This document shows, one piece after another, positions 60,230-64,000 of a stretch of DNA of 64,000 nt. This stretch comes from Streptomyces cyaneus (GTDB lineage Bacteria > Actinomycetota > Actinomycetes > Streptomycetales > Streptomycetaceae). Made by a program: the position numbers and the translations under genes. The notes under the pieces were generated by a model. It saw nothing but the letters and a program-made list of their open reading frames with translations. It ran no database searches and had not been told where the DNA came from. The DNA lies in assembly GCF_004028635.1 (NCBI RefSeq), contig NZ_RQJW01000019.1, positions 97,182-161,181 of the forward strand, read 5' to 3'. Position 1 is the stretch's first letter. The number at the start of each line of letters is the position of its first letter.

Positions 60230-61164
60230 CAGCGACGACTACGGCCCCCGTGGCCACGACACCCATGCATACGACGCGTCAACCCTCCGCCCGGCTGCGC
60301 GCCTGGGCGACCCGGGCCCCCTTGCTGCCCGCCCTGGTCTTCATGATCGTGGTGACCCAGCTGCCCTTCGTGGCCACGCTGGTGATCTCGTTCTTCGACT
60401 GGAACGCCCTCTACCCCGACGCCCGCCACTTCACCGGCATCGACAACTACCGGGAAGTCCTCACCGACGCCGATCTGCGGCACTCGGTGTGGACGACCGT
60501 GCTGCTGACGGTCGCGGTGGTGCTGGCCAGCCTGGTCCTGGGCCTGGTCCTGGCACTGCTCCTGGACCGGAAGTTCAAGGGCCGCTCAGTGGTCCGCACC
60601 CTGCTGATCGCCCCGTTCCTGGTGGTGCCGGTAGCAGCGGCCCTCCTCTGGAAACATGTGCTCTACAACCCCGAATACGGCCTGTTCAATGGGTTGTTGC
60701 ACTATGTGGGCGGCCCACAGCCCGACTGGATCTCCAACACCCCGCTGCTCGCGGTCGAGGCCTCCCTCGTCTGGCAGTGGACGCCGTTCATGATGCTGAT
60801 CCTGCTGGCCGGCCTGCAGAGCCGCGACAACGAGCAGATCGAGGCGGCGAGGGTCGACGGCGCGAGCGACTGGCAGATCTTCCGCCACCTGACGCTCCCG
60901 CACCTGCGCCGCTACCTCGAACTCGGCGCCCTGCTGGGCTCGATCTACATCGTCCAGAACTTCGACGCGGTCTTCACGATCACATCCGGCGGCCTGGGCA
61001 CCGCCAACCTCCCCTACACCGTCTACCAGAGCTTCTACCAGGCCCATGAGAACGGCCTCGCCTCGGCCGCGGGCGTCCTGGTGGTCATCGGCTCGATCAT
61101 CATCGCGACCTTCGCGCTGCGCGTGGTGTCGTCCCTGTTCCGCGAGGAGGTGTCGCGCGCATGA
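60226..61164 (+). CDS. Carbohydrate ABC permease, MalF/SmoF type
   Basis: A 312-residue permease with six membrane helices. The EAA loop is QIEAARVDGASDWQIFR then HLTLPHLRRYLE. Starts and stops overlap both neighbours (ATGA). It forms the membrane channel together with the next gene product. Confidence 0.92.
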   Translation: MTATTTAPVATTPMHTTRQPSARLRAWATRAPLLPALVFMIVVTQLPFVATLVISFFDWNALYPDARHFTGIDNYREVLTDADLRHSVWTTVLLTVAVVLASLVLGLVLALLLDRKFKGRSVVRTLLIAPFLVVPVAAALLWKHVLYNPEYGLFNGLLHYVGGPQPDWISNTPLLAVEASLVWQWTPFMMLILLAGLQSRDNEQIEAARVDGASDWQIFRHLTLPHLRRYLELGALLGSIYIVQNFDAVFTITSGGLGTANLPYTVYQSFYQAHENGLASAAGVLVVIGSIIIATFALRVVSSLFREEVSRA

Positions 61165-62009
61165 GTGCAGTGGCCGTACGACTTCGCAGCCGCCGCAAGG
61201 GAGTTGGCCTGGGCCTGGTGGCCTGGCTGCTCGGGATCGTCTTCTTCCTGCCGATCGCGTGGATGGCTTTGACGTCCTTCCACTCCGAGGAGGACGCGGC
61301 GACCAATCCGCCGTCCTTCGCCGCGTCACTGACGCTGGACGGCTACCGCGAGTTCTTCGGGGCGGGCGGCGGGGCCAGCCCCTGGCCGGCGCTGATCAAC
61401 TCGACGGTGGCGTCGGTGGCGTCGACACTCTTCGTCCTGGTCCTCGCCCTCCCGGCGGCGTACGCCCTGTCGATCCGCCCGGTGAAGAAGTGGACTGACG
61501 TCCTGTTCTTCTTCCTGTCCACGAAGATGCTGCCGGCCGTGGCGGGCCTGTTGCCGCTCTACCTGTTCGCGAAGAACACGGACATGCTCGACAACATCTG
61601 GCTGCTGGTCATCCTCTACACCTCCATGAATCTGCCGATCGCGGTGTGGATGATGCAGTCCTTCCTGGCCGAGATCCCGGTGGCGATCATCGAGGCGGCA
61701 AGGGTGGACGGCGCGAAGCTGCCGACGATCCTCACGCGCGTGGTGGCCCCCATCGCGTTGCCCGGCATCGCCGCGACAGCCCTGATCTGCTTCATCTTCA
61801 GCTGGAACGAACTGCTCTTCGCCCGCGTACTGACCGGCGTGGTGGCGGAGACCGCCCCCGTCTTCCTGACCGGCTTCATCACCAGCCAGGGCCTGTTCCT
61901 GGCGAAGGTGTGCGCCGCGTCGCTCGTCATCTCCCTGCCGGTGCTCGCCGCGGGGTTCGCCGCCCAGGACAAGCTGGTCCAGGGCCTGTCGTTGGGAGCC
62001 GTGAAATGA
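61161..62009 (+). CDS. Carbohydrate ABC permease, MalG/SmoG type
   Basis: A 282-residue permease with six membrane helices. The EAA loop is AIIEAARVDGAKLPTIL then TRVVAPIALPGI. ATGA overlaps link it to both neighbours. As in the pectin cluster, no ATPase gene is in the operon. Confidence 0.92.
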   Translation: MSAVAVRLRSRRKGVGLGLVAWLLGIVFFLPIAWMALTSFHSEEDAATNPPSFAASLTLDGYREFFGAGGGASPWPALINSTVASVASTLFVLVLALPAAYALSIRPVKKWTDVLFFFLSTKMLPAVAGLLPLYLFAKNTDMLDNIWLLVILYTSMNLPIAVWMMQSFLAEIPVAIIEAARVDGAKLPTILTRVVAPIALPGIAATALICFIFSWNELLFARVLTGVVAETAPVFLTGFITSQGLFLAKVCAASLVISLPVLAAGFAAQDKLVQGLSLGAVK

Positions 62010-62995
62010 AGGCCGCCGTCATCGAGTCCGTGGGCAAGGCAATCGTCGCCGAGGTCCCCGACCCGACGCCCGGCCCGCGCGAGGTCGTGGTCGAGGTCGC
62101 GGCCTGCGGCCTGTGCGGCACGGACCTGCACATCCTCCAGGGCGAGTTCGCCCCGAAGCTGCCGATCGTGCCCGGGCACGAGTTCGCGGGCGAGGTGGTC
62201 GGGGTCGGCACCCAGGTCACGGAGCTCGCGGTCGGCGACCGGGTGGCGGTCGACCCCTCGTTGTACTGCTACGAGTGCCGGTACTGCCGTACCGGCCACA
62301 ACAACCTCTGCGAACGCTGGGCGGCGATCGGCGTGACGACAGCGGGCGGCGCGGCGCAGTACGCGGTGGCCCCGGTGGCCAACTGCGTACGGCTCCCCGA
62401 ACACGTCCGCACCCAGGACGCGGCACTGGTCGAGCCGTTGTCCTGCGCGGTACGCGGCTACGACGTCCTCCGCTCCCGCCTCGGCGCCCACGTCCTGATC
62501 TACGGCTCGGGAACGATGGGCCTGATGATGCTGGAGCTCGCCAAGCGGACGGGCGCGGCGAGCGTCGACGTGGTCGACGTGAATCCGGCCCGTCTGGAGA
62601 CGGCGCGCAGGCTGGGCGTCTCGGCCTCCGCGGCGAACCCGGACGAGCTGGACCGCCCCCAGGGCTGGGACCTGGTCGTCGACGCCACGGGCAACGCGGC
62701 GGCGATCCAGGACGGTCTGGACCGGGTGGCCAAGGCGGGCACGTTCCTGCAGTTCGGGGTGGCGGACTACGCGACGCGCGTGACGATCGACCCGTACCGC
62801 ATCTACAACCAGGAGATCACCATCACCGGTTCGATGGCGGTCCTGCACAGCTTCGAACGAGCGGCGGAACTGTTCGCGGGCGGTGTCCTCGACCCCGAGA
62901 TCTTCATCAGCGACCGGATCCCGCTGGAGCGGTACCCGGAGGCACTGGGGCAGTTCGCGTCGGGGGTCGGCAGGAAGATCGTGGTGGTCCCGTAG
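62006..62995 (+). CDS. Zinc-dependent alcohol (polyol) dehydrogenase
   Basis: A 329-residue medium-chain dehydrogenase. Catalytic zinc ligands are C37 (CGLCGTDLH), H58 and E59 (VPGHEFAGEV). The four structural-zinc cysteines lie in CYECRYCRTGHNNLC. The Rossmann motif is IYGSGTMGLMM. It is coupled to the importer (ATGA) and probably oxidises the imported polyol to a ketose at the start of catabolism. The exact polyol is unknown. Confidence 0.9.
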   Translation: MKAAVIESVGKAIVAEVPDPTPGPREVVVEVAACGLCGTDLHILQGEFAPKLPIVPGHEFAGEVVGVGTQVTELAVGDRVAVDPSLYCYECRYCRTGHNNLCERWAAIGVTTAGGAAQYAVAPVANCVRLPEHVRTQDAALVEPLSCAVRGYDVLRSRLGAHVLIYGSGTMGLMMLELAKRTGAASVDVVDVNPARLETARRLGVSASAANPDELDRPQGWDLVVDATGNAAAIQDGLDRVAKAGTFLQFGVADYATRVTIDPYRIYNQEITITGSMAVLHSFERAAELFAGGVLDPEIFISDRIPLERYPEALGQFASGVGRKIVVVP

Positions 62996-63060
62996 GCCTT
63001 CTTCGCCCCCGCCGCCCCTACCCGCCCCATCCTTGAAGGGGTCCACCTCTTCAAGGCCTC

Positions 63061-63100
63061 CCCCGGTTCAACCACGCTGGAGACGCTGGTTGAACCGGGG
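63061..63100. terminator. Bidirectional terminator
   Basis: A perfect 14-bp stem (CCCCGGTTCAACCA and its complement) encloses a 12-base loop. It lies between the converging dehydrogenase (ends 62995) and kinase-like gene (ends 63109). Another weak inverted repeat (CTTGAAG...CTTCAAG) precedes it. Confidence 0.85.
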
Positions 63101-63108
63101 CTCCGGGA

Positions 63109-63663
63109 TCAGCTCAGGGCCGCGCCCACCTCGTAGATGGTGGGCCGATCCTCGGGAGTATGGCTGAGCATCGCGTCGATCAACTTGCCCAGCTCGCCAG
63201 GCGCCTTCACCGGCCGCCGCCGACCGTTCGCCACGGCCTCCCGCTGCACAGGAAGCTGAGCATCGTCCGGATACTCGACCGCCCGCCAGCCCGTGGCTGA
63301 GATCAGCAAGGAAGCGCCGAGAGCATAGACATCGGCTTCCTGCGTCGGCTCGGCCTCTCCCGTGTCGAGCACGCTGCGGGAGATCTCCGGCGCCTCGTAG
63401 TGGACGAGGCAGCCGCGGAACGGGAAGTCGTACCCCTCGGGCACGCGTCCGCCTCGGGCAAGGGCGAGGTCGATGAGGTACGTCCGCTCCGGACCGACGA
63501 TGAAGTGGGCTGGCTGCACATCGCCGTGTGCCCAACCCTGGGAGGGGTCCATCCATCGGCGAAGTCGGTCCCGCCAGGTCGGCTTGTCGGGCCACTCTCG
63601 TACCCAGTACACATGGTCAGCGCGGCGCGCCACAGCGCGGATTGCCGCTTCCTTGTCCGCCAC
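63109..63663 (-). CDS. Short protein-kinase-like protein (C-lobe only)
   Basis: A 184-residue protein. It carries a catalytic-loop-like AHGDVQPAHF (H46-G-D48) and a DLA in place of DFG (D65), then APEISRS-like activation segment HYEAPEISRS and EADVYALGASLLISATGW, as in Ser/Thr kinases. No N-lobe with a nucleotide-binding Lys is seen; the sequence upstream is only 25-30 residues. GTG 63663 follows GGAGGGG with ideal spacing, so the short form seems genuine. It could be a pseudokinase or take its N-lobe from another chain. Confidence 0.75.
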   Translation of the reverse strand: MADKEAAIRAVARRADHVYWVREWPDKPTWRDRLRRWMDPSQGWAHGDVQPAHFIVGPERTYLIDLALARGGRVPEGYDFPFRGCLVHYEAPEISRSVLDTGEAEPTQEADVYALGASLLISATGWRAVEYPDDAQLPVQREAVANGRRRPVKAPGELGKLIDAMLSHTPEDRPTIYEVGAALS

Positions 63664-63782
63664 GCTTTCCCCTCCCCGGACTCTGGAGCTGCCCTCGGCC
63701 ATGGTCGGGTGCGCGCGAGGCTGCTGTACAGCACAGCGTGTAACTGCACTGCGGCGCCCTCAACTTGGGAAGCTGCGAGCAT

Positions 63783-63998
63783 GTGAGGACGGTTCGGGCT
63801 TTGACCTGCGCGAACGATCGGATCTTGGCTCCGTCGGACCGGGCTGCTTTCACCGTGGTTCCCCGCTGTTCCCCGCTCGATCTGGTGCGCTTGTGGTGCA
63901 GAGACGAGCAGGGCTTCAGTGAAGGCTCACGAGCACTGGGCCACTTCCGCCAGGCGGTGTTGCGCCCCGGTACGGCCTTGGGCTCGGGCGGCGGGGGG
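63783..63998 (+). CDS. Possible partial CDS at the right edge
   Basis: A frame from GTG 63783 stays open to the window end, giving 72 residues (VRTVRALTCANDRILAPSDR...). The middle (PLDLVRLWCRDEQGFSEGSR) looks coherent but no family is recognised, and the last bases are a run of G. No convincing ribosome binding site precedes it. Confidence 0.25.
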   Translation, partial: MRTVRALTCANDRILAPSDRAAFTVVPRCSPLDLVRLWCRDEQGFSEGSRALGHFRQAVLRPGTALGSGGGG

Positions 63999-64000
63999 GG

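Noticed and set aside
1..64000. tRNA, rRNA, CRISPR arrays, or a biosynthetic gene cluster.
   Set aside because: No tRNA-like cloverleaf, repeat-spacer array or core biosynthetic enzyme was seen.

Overview
The window is about 64 kb of very GC-rich DNA (GC-rich third codon positions, frequent GTG starts, GGAGG-type ribosome binding sites, many 4-nt stop/start overlaps). Tat and Sec secreted hydrolases, ABC sugar importers without their own ATPase, SigE-family sigma factors and a partial ectoine hydroxylase gene all point to a soil Streptomyces or close relative. No rRNA, tRNA, CRISPR array or intact transposase was recognised.

Layout. 2-8.0 kb: end of ectD, an anti-sigma/mycothiol-isomerase-like protein whose sigma partner is truncated by a ~315-bp repeated element, then a class V aminotransferase, a DsbA-family protein, a GNAT and GlxA-type regulator pair, and a DHA2 exporter. 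8.1-10.5 kb: alpha-ketoglutarate semialdehyde dehydrogenase divergent from an IclR regulator. 10.5-19 kb: housekeeping and signalling genes (GNAT, membrane protein, histidine kinase and response regulator, penicillin-binding protein, NCS2 purine permease, SigE-type sigma factor with its membrane partner).

19-48 kb is a pectin and arabinan utilisation island. It holds a PL3 pectate lyase, a PL4 rhamnogalacturonan lyase wrecked by the second copy of the ~315-bp element, two PL9 lyases, three PL1 lyases, two CE8 pectin methylesterases, one PL1-CE8 fusion, a CE12 rhamnogalacturonan acetylesterase, an alpha/beta-hydrolase esterase, two GH43 proteins (one with tandem domains), a Gfo/Idh/MocA oxidoreductase, a DUF6807 protein, and an ABC importer whose solute-binding protein lies about 7 kb from its permeases. 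The run from 44.7 to 26.1 kb on the minus strand looks like one long transcription unit or a few nested ones. Behind it a GntR-DHDPS-like-IlvD/Edd operon (48.2-44.9 kb) supplies a dehydratase route for an aldonic acid, plausibly L-arabonate.

48-56 kb is mixed: a metallo-hydrolase gene broken by a short palindromic repeat, VOC proteins, an aldehyde dehydrogenase, a DinB/MDMPI-type protein, an unrecognised 52-residue protein beside an exporter, then an uncharacterised TIM-barrel-like protein coupled to 5-dehydro-4-deoxyglucarate dehydratase, divergent from uronate dehydrogenase. Together with the 8.1-kb semialdehyde dehydrogenase these give most of the oxidative D-galacturonate route to 2-oxoglutarate. 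No galactarolactone isomerase or galactarate dehydratase was recognised here, and none of GH28, GH88/GH105, KduI/KduD or KdgK either. 57.9-63 kb is a DeoR-controlled polyol or sugar importer with a zinc alcohol dehydrogenase, followed by a short protein-kinase-like gene and a possible partial gene at the right edge.

All assignments rest on reading the sequence and on recognition of protein families; no searches were run.
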